Source: Thermosynechococcaceae cyanobacterium MS004 (GTDB lineage: Bacteria > Cyanobacteriota > Cyanobacteriia > Thermosynechococcales > Thermosynechococcaceae). From it: a DNA stretch of 64,000 nt. The stretch lies in NCBI GenBank assembly GCA_022402525.1, contig JAKRSB010000112.1:1-64000 (forward strand), read 5' to 3'. Below, in pieces: positions 26,144 to 35,702 of the stretch. Under the pieces are notes generated by a model, which ran no database searches, was not told where the DNA came from, and was given only the letters and a program-made list of their open reading frames with translations. A program made the translations under genes and the position numbers. Position 1 is the stretch's first letter; each line of letters opens with the position of its first letter.

Positions 26144-28156
26144 CTACCTCACCCGCCGCAGGCTGGAGTTGGAGGAGGCCGTTCTAGCAGATGCGCTGGG
26201 TAGCGTGAAGTGGAAGGCACTCCCCTGGTCTTTACCAGAAGAATCTGCCCAGATTTTACCGCCCAGGTTACGAATGATTTGGCGACAGATGGCGAGCCCT
26301 AAGCCCGTCCCGCCTGTGGTGCGGCGCAGGGCACCTTCTTCTTGGTAGAAGCGCTCAAAGACTGTCTCTAGGCGATCGGGTTCAATTCCGCGCCCGGTAT
26401 CCGAGACGACAACCTCAATGGTTTGAGGGGGAACCTCTAGGGCCTGAATCAAAATTTTGCCAGGAGACTCGGTAAATTTGCAGGCGTTATCTAGGAGCTT
26501 CGCTAAAACCTCCACCAGCCATTCCCCATCGGCCTGAATCATGGGTAAATCTGGCGGTAGCTTGACCTGGATTTCTGGAATGTTTCCGGTCTGGGTGCGG
26601 GCGCGGGTGCTGCTGAGGGCGAGTTCTATACATTCTGCTAGGGACAGGGCTTCGGTATGCCACTGCACCCGACCGCTTTCCAGTCGGGATAGGGTCAGAA
26701 AGTCCTGCACCAGTTTCCGGAGGCGCTCGGCATCGGTGAGGGCGGTACTCAGCATCACCTGCTGGATTTCGAGGGGCATATCCGGCTCGTTGGACAGGCT
26801 CTCTAGACAGACCTGGATGGTTGAGAGTGGTGTGCGTAGTTCGTGTCCTGTAATAGCAATGAGATTGCTGCGGGCGCGCTCTAGGGCCTCAAGTTGCTGA
26901 TTGAGGACTTCAAGCTCGGCGTAGGACTGAGACTGAATCAGCGCGACACCCACTTGGGTCGCGATCGCCTCTACTAAACCAATTTCTGCTTCGTTCCATC
27001 GGTAGGGTTCAGTGGGATCGGTATGGTGTAGCTCAACCATCCCCAGCAGCTTGCCCTGGTAAAAGACGGGCACCATCAGCAGGGAGTGAATCTGGGCCTG
27101 ACTGATTTTCGTTTTAAAGGCCTTGAGCTTTTTGATCCGTAGATCTAAGGTGGCTTCTTCAATGGACACCCACTCTTGCTGGTCAACGGCCTGGTTAAAC
27201 CAGGGGTTATGCTCTAGGGGCCAATGCTGGGAAAGCAGAGAGGCTTGCTCTGGCTGCACAAACTCATACTCAATGGTGGCGAATTCATCTGTGGCTTGGC
27301 ACTGATAGATAATGCAGCGATCGCAGGACAACACCTGACCCAGTTCGTTGACCGCTACACTCAAGACCTGCTCTACATTGAGCGATCGCCGAATGGCTGA
27401 GGTCATGGAGTTGACTAGCCGCTCTTTGCGCTCCTGTACCTCAATCTGGCGGTAGGCCTTAAGCTGCCGATACTGGCTGGCCTGGAGGTAGGTCACGAGG
27501 CGATCGGTAAAGGGTGAAGGATGCACCAAGGGTGATCCGGTCTTGGCTGGAGAAACCAGGGCTTCTAGTAGGTGAGCCGTCTTGGAAAGGAGCTCTGGTC
27601 GATACCGACTGATGCGATGCAGCAATAGCTCCGCCGCCGTACAGCTCACTTCGCGGTCAAAAGTCCAGACCCCCTCAAACCGTCGAGACTGATCCATCGG
27701 CAGCAGCAGCCTTTGAGGCGCAGAAGTCTGAGCGATCTTGCCCTTGCGACTTCCCCCATCGCGGCTATTGGCTGATACCCCATGCTCCCGACAGATGAGA
27801 CAAACCGTATAGTGGGGGCTGATCACCACAAGGTGCCACTCTTGACTGAGCCCATCCTCCGGGTCAAAGGCGATCGATTCATAAACTCCTGAATCATTGC
27901 GAAAGTCGGTTTCAGGAGCCGCCAATACAAAGACCGAAGGCGTGAGATCGGCAATGCGGAGATAGCGATGGGACTCTTGGCGATAAAACCGCTCCCGTTG
28001 AAAGCAGGCGATGACGAGGGGCTGGTCATTACCCGCGAGCACCTGGTCTTCGATCGCATGGGAGAGTGCCGTCAGGGAGGACTTAAAATACATCTGGGCC
28101 CGAAGGTGCGGCAGGGCTTCGTGCAGTTCTTGCAGCAGGGAGCTTTGAATGATCAT
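26144..28156 (-). CDS. Sensor histidine kinase: DICT domain, GAF domain, HisKA, HATPase
   Basis: 670 residues from the ATG at 28156; a TTG two codons upstream is a weaker alternative. Residues of about 1-230 match the DICT sensory domain, which is associated with light-related signalling (SLTALSHAIEDQVL, PLVIACFQRERFYRQE, WHLVVISPHYTVCLICRE). Residues of about 250-410 are a GAF domain with a CDRCIIYQ segment; a bilin-binding Cys is not obvious. The H-box ITGHELRTPLSTI lies around residue 435. N box LLDNACKFTES, G1 VSDTGRGIEPD and G2 TGGTGLGLAI are intact. No membrane helix, so cytosolic. No response regulator is adjacent, so the partner is unknown. Confidence 0.92.
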   Translation of the reverse strand: MIIQSSLLQELHEALPHLRAQMYFKSSLTALSHAIEDQVLAGNDQPLVIACFQRERFYRQESHRYLRIADLTPSVFVLAAPETDFRNDSGVYESIAFDPEDGLSQEWHLVVISPHYTVCLICREHGVSANSRDGGSRKGKIAQTSAPQRLLLPMDQSRRFEGVWTFDREVSCTAAELLLHRISRYRPELLSKTAHLLEALVSPAKTGSPLVHPSPFTDRLVTYLQASQYRQLKAYRQIEVQERKERLVNSMTSAIRRSLNVEQVLSVAVNELGQVLSCDRCIIYQCQATDEFATIEYEFVQPEQASLLSQHWPLEHNPWFNQAVDQQEWVSIEEATLDLRIKKLKAFKTKISQAQIHSLLMVPVFYQGKLLGMVELHHTDPTEPYRWNEAEIGLVEAIATQVGVALIQSQSYAELEVLNQQLEALERARSNLIAITGHELRTPLSTIQVCLESLSNEPDMPLEIQQVMLSTALTDAERLRKLVQDFLTLSRLESGRVQWHTEALSLAECIELALSSTRARTQTGNIPEIQVKLPPDLPMIQADGEWLVEVLAKLLDNACKFTESPGKILIQALEVPPQTIEVVVSDTGRGIEPDRLETVFERFYQEEGALRRTTGGTGLGLAICRQIIRNLGGKIWADSSGKDQGSAFHFTLPSASARTASSNSSLRRVR

Positions 28157-28348
28157 CGACAAGCTATGTGGGGCGTGATGAGGTCTAAACAGAACCGCAA
28201 AAGTCTAATGGGTTTCTAATAGATAAAACGGATGTACTAAGATCCTAACTCTCTCACACTACTCGGCTGTAGCCGTTCATCTTGTGAAGACCTGTAATAA
28301 TTACGGCGTGCATGTACGGCGCGTATGAAAAAACTGGAGAAAGTCGTA

Positions 28349-28876
28349 ATGGAGCATCCTTGGCAGAGCCCTTCCGCGATCGCCCATGTACAGCTTTTGC
28401 AGGACAGTTTTCGCCACTGGTTTGGCCAAGAGCTTCTCTCTCTTGGCTTGAATCATGCAGGCTGTGCTGATTCAGTAAAGTTTGATTCAGCGCCGTCTGA
28501 TTCAGTGCTGGCTGATCCCGTGCAGGCCGCAACGGCACTTTACTATGCTCCTTTTGCCCTGCTTTCCCACGGCGCCCAAGCGGATCCCATTTTGAACTAC
28601 GGTAACCAAACCGCCCTCGTTCTCTGGGACAGGTCTTGGGATGACTTTACCACCATGCCCTCGCGCCTTACCGCCGAACCTGAAGTCAGAGAAGGGCGAT
28701 CGCAGCTTCTGGCGCAAGCCAAACAGCAGGGCTACCTGACAGACTATGAAGGCGTCAGAATTTCTAAGACAGGGCAGCGCTTCCTGATTCGTAAGGCCAT
28801 GATTTGGCGAGTCTTTGACGCCGCTGGCCAGGTCCAGGGACAGGCTGCTGCATTCCAGGATTGGCAAAGGCTATAG
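28349..28876 (+). CDS. MEKHLA-domain (PAS-like) protein
   Basis: 175 residues from the ATG at 28349, chosen because GGAGAAAG lies just upstream; another ATG 24 bp earlier has no ribosome site. Most of the protein matches the MEKHLA domain, a PAS-related fold found alone in cyanobacteria and in plant HD-ZIP III proteins: HVQLLQDSFRHWFGQEL, ALYYAPFALLSHGAQADPIL, NYGNQTALVLWDRSWDDF. A short insert (DSVKFDSAPSDSVLADPVQ) looks like a duplicated segment. It is divergently transcribed from the DICT kinase, which suggests shared control; a sensory role is inferred. Confidence 0.85.
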   Translation: MEHPWQSPSAIAHVQLLQDSFRHWFGQELLSLGLNHAGCADSVKFDSAPSDSVLADPVQAATALYYAPFALLSHGAQADPILNYGNQTALVLWDRSWDDFTTMPSRLTAEPEVREGRSQLLAQAKQQGYLTDYEGVRISKTGQRFLIRKAMIWRVFDAAGQVQGQAAAFQDWQRL

Positions 28877-28979
28877 ATCATCCATAGAACATCCATGAGT
28901 TCACGTACACTAAGAATCTAGCAATTGCGTATCCCTTCCAATTACATCCTTTTCAGCATTTCTACGCATCACCGAAACT

Positions 28980-29990
28980 ATGTCAAAACAGCGGGTTCTT
29001 TCTGGCGTCCAGCCTACAGGTAGCCTTCACCTGGGCAACTATCTGGGTGCCATCCGCACCTGGGTCAGCGAACAGTATGAGTATGAGAACTATTTCTTTA
29101 TTGCCGACCTGCACGCCATCACTGTTCCCCACGACCCCAAAACCCTTGCGAAAAATACCTACACCCTCGCTGCGCTATACCTTGCCTGCGGATTAGACCC
29201 TGCCCATACCACCATTTTTGTTCAGTCACACATTCCCGCCCATGCTGAACTGGCCTGGTTATTTAACTGCATTACGCCGCTCAACTGGCTAGAGCGCATG
29301 ATTCAGTTCAAGGAAAAAGCCCTCAAGCAGGGCGAAAACGTCAGCATTGGCCTCCTGGACTATCCGGTTCTCCAGGCCGCAGATATTTTGCTCTATCGGC
29401 CTCAGTACGTGCCGGTAGGGGAAGACCAAAAGCAGCATCTAGAGCTGACGCGAGATATTGCAGCCAGGTTTAACTTTCAGTACGGCACGCCAGATGCGCC
29501 CATTCTGAGCGTTCCAGAGCCGCTCATTCGTGCAGAAGGTGCCAGGGTAATGAGTTTGACCGACGGCACTAAAAAAATGTCGAAATCCGATCCCTCTGAG
29601 CAAAGCCGAATTAACTTACTGGATTCTCCTGATGAGATTCGCCAAAAGGTTAAGCGCTGCAAAACTGATCCGGTACGTGGCCTAAGCTTTGACGATCCAG
29701 AGCGTCCTGAATGCCATAATCTTCTGACGCTGTACATGCTGTCGTCTGGCCAGACTAAAGCCGACGTTACAGCGGAATGTGCCGATATGGGTTGGGGACA
29801 GTTTAAACCCTTGCTCACCGAATCCTTAATTTCGGCCCTCCAGCCTATCCAGGCACGGTATGCAGCGTTGATTCAGGATCGAAGCCAGATTGAGACTGTT
29901 TTGCGGCAGGGGCGTGAAACAGCTGAGCAGGCCGCACAGGAAACGCTGGCTGCGGTTAAAAATGCTTTGGGATATTCAACACCTCTCTAG
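28980..29990 (+). CDS. trpS: Tryptophanyl-tRNA synthetase
   Basis: 336 residues, the standard size for the compact bacterial class I enzyme. HIGH-type signature PTGSLHLGNYLGA lies at residues 12-24 and KMSKS near residue 198 (TKKMSKSDPSEQ). It charges tRNA-Trp in the cytosol. The ATG has no clear Shine-Dalgarno sequence. Stand-alone gene. Confidence 0.97.
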   Translation: MSKQRVLSGVQPTGSLHLGNYLGAIRTWVSEQYEYENYFFIADLHAITVPHDPKTLAKNTYTLAALYLACGLDPAHTTIFVQSHIPAHAELAWLFNCITPLNWLERMIQFKEKALKQGENVSIGLLDYPVLQAADILLYRPQYVPVGEDQKQHLELTRDIAARFNFQYGTPDAPILSVPEPLIRAEGARVMSLTDGTKKMSKSDPSEQSRINLLDSPDEIRQKVKRCKTDPVRGLSFDDPERPECHNLLTLYMLSSGQTKADVTAECADMGWGQFKPLLTESLISALQPIQARYAALIQDRSQIETVLRQGRETAEQAAQETLAAVKNALGYSTPL

Positions 29991-30103
29991 TCCCTTTCGC
30001 AAGATTGTGCCCACAAACCTGCGTACCTCGCTATGATGATTCATAATTTTGTGGACTGGAGAATTGCGGATCTGTGCTGGCGGGACAATCCGCCTAGGTG
30101 AAT

Positions 30104-30159
30104 CCAGAGCACTGAGTCTAGAGCACTAAGTCCAGAGCACTGAATTCAGAGCACTGCAT
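30104..30159. repeat. 14-bp tandem repeat upstream of the metF-type gene
   Basis: Four consecutive units close to CCAGAGCACTGAGT, each differing from the next at one to three positions. Confidence 0.9.
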
Positions 30160-30160
30160 C

Positions 30161-30196
30161 AAAAAACTGTCTGAACATAAAAAACTGTCTGAACAT
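30161..30196. repeat. Perfect 18-bp tandem duplication ending one base before the metF-type start codon
   Basis: AAAAAACTGTCTGAACAT occurs twice head to tail, and the ATG follows after one base. The duplication forms the entire ribosome-binding region, and neither copy contains a purine-rich Shine-Dalgarno sequence. Confidence 0.95.
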
Positions 30197-30197
30197 A

Positions 30198-31157
30198 ATG
30201 TCAACTTCCCTTCCCGCTTCAGAATCGGTAGCTGAAGGTACCCGCCTACAGCAAGCAATCCAAAAGGGCGAGTTTTTGGTCACTGCGGAGGCGACGCCCC
30301 CAAAGGGTGGCAGCATTCAGCACATGATTGACCAGACTCTGCTCCTGAAGGGACGGGTACACGGGGTGAATATTACAGATGGGAGTCGCGCCGTGATGCG
30401 CATGTCTTCTCTCGCCTCGGCGGTGTTGCTCCAGCAGCAGGGAATTGAGCCGATTTGTCAGGTGGCCTGCCGCGATCGCAATCGGATTGCACTTCAAGCC
30501 GACCTCATCGGTGCCCATGCGCTGGGCATCCGGAATATTTTGGCGCTGACGGGCGACCCCATGAAGTCTGGTGATTACCCAGACGCAAAAGGCGTATTTG
30601 ACCTAGAGTCTGTGCGGTTGCTCCAGACGATTCAAAAGCTAAATACAGGTCTGGATGGGAACAATAAACCCCTCCCCGACGGCGCAACGGATCTGATTGC
30701 TGGCGCTGCGGTTGACCCACAGCTTGCGAGCTGGTCGGGGCTGCAAAGTCGCTTTGAGCGCAAAGTGGAGGCGGGGGCGCAGTTTTTTCAGAGTCAGCTC
30801 ATTGTGGACTTTGAGCGCTTGGAAAAGTTTATGACCCAAATTGCAGCCCAGTACGGCAAGCCCGTTTTGGCCGGTATTTTTTTGCTGAAGTCGGCCAAAA
30901 ATGCCCAGTTTATTAACCGGAATGTGCCAGGCGTCAAGATTCCAGATGCCATCATTGATCGCTTAGCGCGCGCTACTGAGCCGCTCCAGGAGGGAATTGC
31001 GATCGCGGCTGAGCAGGTTCGCCTAGCGCGAGACCTGTGTCAGGGTGTCCATGTGATGGCGGTTAAACGCGAAGACTTGATCCCTGCCATCCTAGACCAA
31101 GCAGGCATCGCACCCCTCAGCGGCACTGCTGAGGAGGAGGCAGGTGATGTCAGATGA
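30198..31157 (+). CDS. metF: Methylenetetrahydrofolate reductase family protein
   Basis: 319 residues. It has the MTHFR TIM-barrel signatures: FLVTAEATPPKGGS at the N-terminus with the conserved Glu, VHGVNITDGSRAVMRMSS, CQVACRDRNRIALQADLIGA, and NILALTGDPMKSGDYP for FAD/folate binding. The enzyme makes 5-methyl-THF for methionine synthesis. The sequence is of the cyanobacterial type that differs from E. coli MetF, so the electron donor is not obvious. The start lies directly after a tandem duplication. It converges on the RRM gene. Confidence 0.88.
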   Translation: MSTSLPASESVAEGTRLQQAIQKGEFLVTAEATPPKGGSIQHMIDQTLLLKGRVHGVNITDGSRAVMRMSSLASAVLLQQQGIEPICQVACRDRNRIALQADLIGAHALGIRNILALTGDPMKSGDYPDAKGVFDLESVRLLQTIQKLNTGLDGNNKPLPDGATDLIAGAAVDPQLASWSGLQSRFERKVEAGAQFFQSQLIVDFERLEKFMTQIAAQYGKPVLAGIFLLKSAKNAQFINRNVPGVKIPDAIIDRLARATEPLQEGIAIAAEQVRLARDLCQGVHVMAVKREDLIPAILDQAGIAPLSGTAEEEAGDVR

Positions 31158-31223
31158 TGTCAGGAAAAAAGCGATCGCTAGCCGAAAAAGCTGGCCTTTA
31201 GAACGTGAACCTTCAGAATAAAA

Positions 31224-31269
31224 CCGCACTGAGAAGCTTATTTTTAACCCAACAGTTTTCTCAGTGCGG
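31224..31269. terminator. 12-bp inverted repeat between convergent metF-type and RRM genes
   Basis: CCGCACTGAGAA at 31224-31235 pairs perfectly with TTCTCAGTGCGG at 31258-31269 across a 22-base loop. It sits between two convergent genes. The lack of a T-run right after the stem makes it an atypical terminator; transcript protection is an alternative. Confidence 0.6.
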
Positions 31270-31386
31270 CTGGCGCTTGTGGCTGAGAGATAGGCTGCCA
31301 ATTACAAGCACAGTTCATACCCGTAAAACCCATATAAGCACGACTCAAGATGGTAAGGGAGAGTCGTATAGGTCTTCAGGGTCTTC

Positions 31387-31653
31387 CTAAAAGGAACGAC
31401 GGGGGGCGGTCTCTTTGGGTTTTGCCTTGTTCACCTTGAGCTGCCGCCCCATCCACTCTGCCCCATCTAGGTCAGTAATGGCTTTTTCCTCTTCTCCATC
31501 ACCTGCCATTTCAACGAATGCAAAGCCGCGCATTCGGCCTGTCTCTCGATCAATGGGCAGCACAACCCGCTGAACCGTCCCGTACTCTGTAAACACCTCG
31601 CGAATATCTTCTTCTGTAGCCTGGTAAGACAAATTGCCAATGTAAATGGTCAT
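31387..31653 (-). CDS. Single-RRM RNA-binding protein (cyanobacterial Rbp type)
   Basis: 88 residues forming one RNA recognition motif: RNP2 IYIGNLS at residues 3-9 and RNP1 RGFAFVEM at about residues 43-50. It lacks the glycine-rich tail of the cold-induced Rbp subfamily and ends in RRSF. Such proteins bind RNA, are often cold-regulated, and some act in thylakoid-associated mRNA localisation; the precise subfamily is not readable. Confidence 0.92.
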   Translation of the reverse strand: MTIYIGNLSYQATEEDIREVFTEYGTVQRVVLPIDRETGRMRGFAFVEMAGDGEEEKAITDLDGAEWMGRQLKVNKAKPKETAPRRSF

Positions 31654-31938
31654 GATCGAACAAAGTAAATGAGCGTTACACCTAATGTTCAGGAGTTAGG
31701 GTACGAGTCTATAAAGGGCAGCCTCTCCCTCCCTGATTGGATTGGGGATGGCTGACCTTGGTCGCCCTCTGGTCTGGGGCTAGGGGAAACAGCAAAAGAC
31801 TGTAAAATCTTAGTCTTTAAAAACTTAGTGAAAATTTGGTTTTTAAGCTGGAAACACCCTATCCGACTGACGTCCAGAACATTCTTATCATCTCATCATA
31901 GCGAGTTTTGATCCTGTGTTCTGCGGCACGATCTGCAG

Positions 31939-33348
31939 TTACTGTGGCGTGATTTTGGACGCAATAGGCTGCTCTGGGAGGCCCAGTACCTGGTGATATA
32001 GGTTGCTGTAGGCAAGGGCTGATTTGTCCCAGCTAAAGTCTTGCGCCATGCCGCGCTGCTGGAGTGCTTTCCACGCATCCCGATACTGAAATCCTTCCCA
32101 GGCTCGTACTAGGCAGGTAAACAAATCGAGCGGTTCGTAGCGGTCAAAACAATAGCCAGTTCCGGTGCTCTCGCTGGGGTTATGATGCACTACTGTATCT
32201 ACCAGCCCTCCCGTTCGCCGCACCACCGGCACGCACCCATACCGAAGGGCAATCATCTGACTGATGCCGCAGGGTTCAAACCGGCTGGGCATCAAAAAGG
32301 CATCGGCTCCCGCATAGATCCGTCGAGACTGGGCTTCGCTGTAGAGCAGTTGGGTAGAGACTCGGCCCGGAAAGCGTGATGCCATCTGCCAAAGCTGTGT
32401 TTCATAGTTGCGATCGCCCGTCCCCAGCACCACAAACTGCGAATTGCTGTAAGACAAAAAGCGATCCATCATCTGCAAAATTAAATCTAGCCCCTTTTGC
32501 TCCACCAGTCGGGACACCATCCCAATCAAAAACGCCTTGGAATTGACCTCTAGCCCCAGCTCTTCCTGAAGCGCAATTTTATTGGGTAGTCTGTTCTCTA
32601 GAGTGTCGATTCCGTAGTTTTGCGTAATGTACTTATCCGTCTCTGGATCGTAAACCTCAGTATCAATTCCGTTGAGAATCCCAACGCTCTTGTCACTAAT
32701 AAAGGAGAGAAGACCCTCCAGCGTCTCGCCGTACTCCAGGGTCTTAATCTGTTCCGCATAGGTTGGCGAGACCGTATTGACTCGATCTGCAAACTGTACG
32801 GCCGCCGCCATCACGTTATGCCCCTGCATGTACCAGGGACACCAGGTAATTTGCTCTAGTCGCCAACGCCACGGCCCCTGATAGGCCAAATTATGAATGG
32901 TGAACACCGTGCTAATATCCGGCGACTGGTGTAGCCAGACCGGAAGCATCCCGGTATGCCAGTCATGGCAGTGGACAATTTGTGGCTTCCAGTAATTCCA
33001 GCAAAACTCGGCCGCCCCATTGGAAAAAAAGGTAAACCGCCAGTCCTCGTCTTCTCCAAAGTAGATGCGGCGTGGCGCAAACGTCGGATGCCCCATTAAG
33101 TAAAGCGGCACGTCCGTACCGGGCAACAATGTTTCGTACACCGCAAAGTGCTGAAACATTGCGCTGCCGTACCAAATAGGATCCTCTGGGACTTCCATTT
33201 TGTCCGACAGAAAGCCGTAGTAGGGAAGAAAAATACGCACATCATGTCCCAATCGGCGCAAAAACTTGGGCAATGAACCAACGACGTCTCCCAATCCACC
33301 GATCTTGGCAATGGGCGAAGCTTCTGTCGCAACAAACAGAATTCTCAT
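31939..33348 (-). CDS. glgA: Glycogen synthase (ADP-glucose type)
   Basis: 469 residues. The N-terminal [13 protein letters not shown] (residues 15-27) is the ADP-glucose-binding KxGGL motif, and the C-terminal half contains [19 protein letters not shown] with the GT5 E-x7-E active-site pattern, followed by [11 protein letters not shown]. The enzyme extends alpha-1,4-glucan for carbon storage. The length is typical of cyanobacterial GlgA. It follows the Wza-like gene on the same strand but is separated from it by a terminator. Confidence 0.96.
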   Translation of the reverse strand: MRILFVATEASPIAKIGGLGDVVGSLPKFLRRLGHDVRIFLPYYGFLSDKMEVPEDPIWYGSAMFQHFAVYETLLPGTDVPLYLMGHPTFAPRRIYFGEDEDWRFTFFSNGAAEFCWNYWKPQIVHCHDWHTGMLPVWLHQSPDISTVFTIHNLAYQGPWRWRLEQITWCPWYMQGHNVMAAAVQFADRVNTVSPTYAEQIKTLEYGETLEGLLSFISDKSVGILNGIDTEVYDPETDKYITQNYGIDTLENRLPNKIALQEELGLEVNSKAFLIGMVSRLVEQKGLDLILQMMDRFLSYSNSQFVVLGTGDRNYETQLWQMASRFPGRVSTQLLYSEAQSRRIYAGADAFLMPSRFEPCGISQMIALRYGCVPVVRRTGGLVDTVVHHNPSESTGTGYCFDRYEPLDLFTCLVRAWEGFQYRDAWKALQQRGMAQDFSWDKSALAYSNLYHQVLGLPEQPIASKITPQ

Positions 33349-33486
33349 ACTTTATGTATTTACCTTGTGCAGTCCTGCATAGGGCTAACCTTGCCGCGCA
33401 TCTCGCGTCAAAAAGCCCTTTCGTTAGTCTAGTCGCCTCCTGCCCAGAATCCAACCAGCTCACTTGTCCAGAATAAAATCCGACAT

Positions 33487-33514
33487 AAAAAACGAGCCAG
33501 TGTGGACTAGCTCG
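33487..33514 (-). terminator. Intrinsic terminator of the polysaccharide export gene
   Basis: On the minus strand CGAGCTAGT pairs with ACTGGCTCG (nine pairs including one G-U) around a 4-base loop CCAC, followed by TTTTTT. It is placed 58 bp after the stop codon of the export gene. Confidence 0.9.
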
Positions 33515-33571
33515 AATTGGGTCGAATTGTCTTGAATTGGGTCGAATTAACCTGTGTAAGGCTGATCCAGA

Positions 33572-35038
33572 CTAAATTCCAAAAATACTCAGAATCGACA
33601 ACGGCCCCGTGATCGTGCCGAGGAGACCACCAGCGGAGTCTGAAAAAGCCGCCAATCCAGACCGACCGACCATTACGACGTCATTATTGCGGAGCGGGGG
33701 ATTTGTATCCTCATTCACAGGCGTATCGAAAGCCAGCTTGATTTTACGATCCGTAACGGTTCCGTCGGGGTTCAGGCGAATCAAGCGCACCTCCCTCTTA
33801 TTAGCGCGCCGATTATCTAGACCACCAGCGGCCAAAACTGCTGTATTGAGGGGCGTATTGGGCTTAATCTTAACGGTCCCTGGTCTTGTGACCTCACCCA
33901 CTACGTTTACGTCAATGGTAGAGGGAGAAAGGGTTGCGTTGGACAAGAACTGCTGTTCTTCGGCTGTGAGGGGAATCGTGGACTTAGAGATGATGACGGT
34001 ATCGCCTTGTTGCAGCGGGATGTCCTGGCGGATATCGCCTTCTACCAAGAGCTTCCATAGGTCAACGGAAAGCAGTTGCTCTGTGCCCGTGCGCGTGACC
34101 CGACGCACCTGAATCCTTCGTACATCAGCCTCTGGCTTGATGCCGCCTGCGAGCTGCACGGCCTGCGAAACGGTCGGGAGGTTATTGCTGCTGGCCCCAG
34201 TTGGTGTCCCTTGAGCCCCCGCTTCTCTAACCACGGCATTGCTGGCCTGGACGGTATAGGGGCCAGGTCGAAAGACCTCCCCAATGACGGCAATATTTAA
34301 GGGGTCGGTGTTGGTTGCCGCAAAGCTAGAGTCGGTGGCGGCGGCAAAGTCAGCCAAGGAAGGGCGCTCGGCTACAGGAATGAAAACAATGTCGCCGTCC
34401 CGCATGCGGATATCTTGGCTAATATCTCCCTCCTGAATGAGCTTCATTAGGTTGACGGAGATTTTTTCGTAGACGCCAGGGGCCCCAAACTTGGAGCGGC
34501 GGATCTGTACGTTGCGCAGGTCAGCAGAAGGGGTGACGCCACCAGAAAGTTTTAGGAGCTGGGAAACGGTGGGAATTTGCTCGGTGCCGGTAAAGGGGTA
34601 GGTCCCCGGCCTTGCAATTTCGCCAGAGACGGCTAGGGTAAGCTGGCGGGGTCTAGCTAGAACGACAGTGATATAGGGGCGCTTAAAATACTTTTTATAG
34701 AGCTGCGAGACGATAACTTCAACTTCTTTGACTGTTTTTCCCGCCACGGGCACGCGGCCGATGAAGGGCAGGCTAATGCTGCCATCTACCAGAACGGTGG
34801 AGGGGCCAGAAAACAAATCGTTTTGGCCAAACATGTTGAGCTGAAGCTGATCCCCTGGTCCCAGGACGTAATCGGCCTTGTTGATGTTGCTGAGGTTAGG
34901 ATCAACCTGAATGTTGAGGGTGGGAAAGGGCGTGAAGGAGCTGTTTACCCCATTGGGTGAGGACTGCGCAGCAACATAGGTTGAGGTCACTAAGGTGGTG
35001 AAGGCAGCAAGCGCAAGGGATTGAGCGGGACGAGTCAT
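33572..35038 (-). CDS. Wza-like polysaccharide export protein with SLBB domains
   Basis: 488 residues from the ATG at 35038, which gives a standard signal peptide (MTRPAQSLALAAFTTLV...VAAQ); an ATG nine codons upstream also exists. The poly_export domain follows (YVLGPGDQLQLNMFGQNDL, VLVDGSISLPFIGRVPVAGKT). Two or three SLBB beta-grasp repeats come next, each beginning with a xVSGEIxRPGTY-like strand (LAVSGEIARPGTYPF, IAVIGEVFRPGPYTV, VNVVGEVTRPGTVKI). The C-terminus is hydrophobic. Such proteins form the outer-membrane exit for capsule, EPS or sheath polysaccharide. No Wzc or glycosyltransferase genes are adjacent. Confidence 0.93.
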   Translation of the reverse strand: MTRPAQSLALAAFTTLVTSTYVAAQSSPNGVNSSFTPFPTLNIQVDPNLSNINKADYVLGPGDQLQLNMFGQNDLFSGPSTVLVDGSISLPFIGRVPVAGKTVKEVEVIVSQLYKKYFKRPYITVVLARPRQLTLAVSGEIARPGTYPFTGTEQIPTVSQLLKLSGGVTPSADLRNVQIRRSKFGAPGVYEKISVNLMKLIQEGDISQDIRMRDGDIVFIPVAERPSLADFAAATDSSFAATNTDPLNIAVIGEVFRPGPYTVQASNAVVREAGAQGTPTGASSNNLPTVSQAVQLAGGIKPEADVRRIQVRRVTRTGTEQLLSVDLWKLLVEGDIRQDIPLQQGDTVIISKSTIPLTAEEQQFLSNATLSPSTIDVNVVGEVTRPGTVKIKPNTPLNTAVLAAGGLDNRRANKREVRLIRLNPDGTVTDRKIKLAFDTPVNEDTNPPLRNNDVVMVGRSGLAAFSDSAGGLLGTITGPLSILSIFGI

Positions 35039-35065
35039 CGTTTTATCCAAGCCAGGAACCAACAT

Positions 35066-35702
35066 ATACTGAATTGCTGATTAGATTATCGTTAATTTGG
35101 GTAATGCCCAAGAGTTTAAGCAGTGAAGTGTCTAAATCTGATTCGGTAGCCGACCTGATGGGTATCTTATCTGGCAGGTAGTTCTAGACGCACTTCCTTG
35201 CGCAGATGTTTCTATCCCTGGCTTTCAATGCGGCTGTTCTGCAATATTGCTCTAACGCTGCTCTAACTCTTGTTCTCAGCGCTCCCAATCTGGCACAAGC
35301 TTCTTGGGTTTGGCAATACTAGCCTATACACAATGTAAAGTCAAAAATAAATAGGCGTTGCTGCAATATTTTAAGAGCTGTTTTTCTGGTTTTAAAATGG
35401 CTATTTGAGCACTACCTTTTTTCTGTTGGTCATATTCTTCTGTTTTGCTGATGGACTGGAAAAATGCTCTGATATCGTCGTCTATCCTTGGCTGAAAGCA
35501 TTTATCCTATAGCTTTATGAGGTGGAATAATTCATACTGACCTATACTAATTCTGTGGACTTTGACTCAGATGGGTGAATGCTCTTAACGTTTCATTGAT
35601 AGTCCTATCGATAGCTCTAGCATTTGAATCTAGCATTTGAATCTAATTCTTGAATCTAGCACTTGAATTTATTCCTTATCAGTGGGCAAGCTTTAGAGAT
35701 CC
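35066..35702. other. Spacer of about 640 bp between the export gene and asnS
   Basis: No supported gene. A 38-codon hydrophobic plus-strand frame begins near 35207 but has no ribosome site and matches no small photosystem subunit that I know. Near 35620-35670 there are about four degenerate copies of CTAGCATTTGAAT. Confidence 0.5.

Noticed and set aside
26070-26348. 92-codon plus-strand frame
   Set aside because: It overlaps the SRP RNA end and is antisense to the 3' end of the histidine kinase gene.
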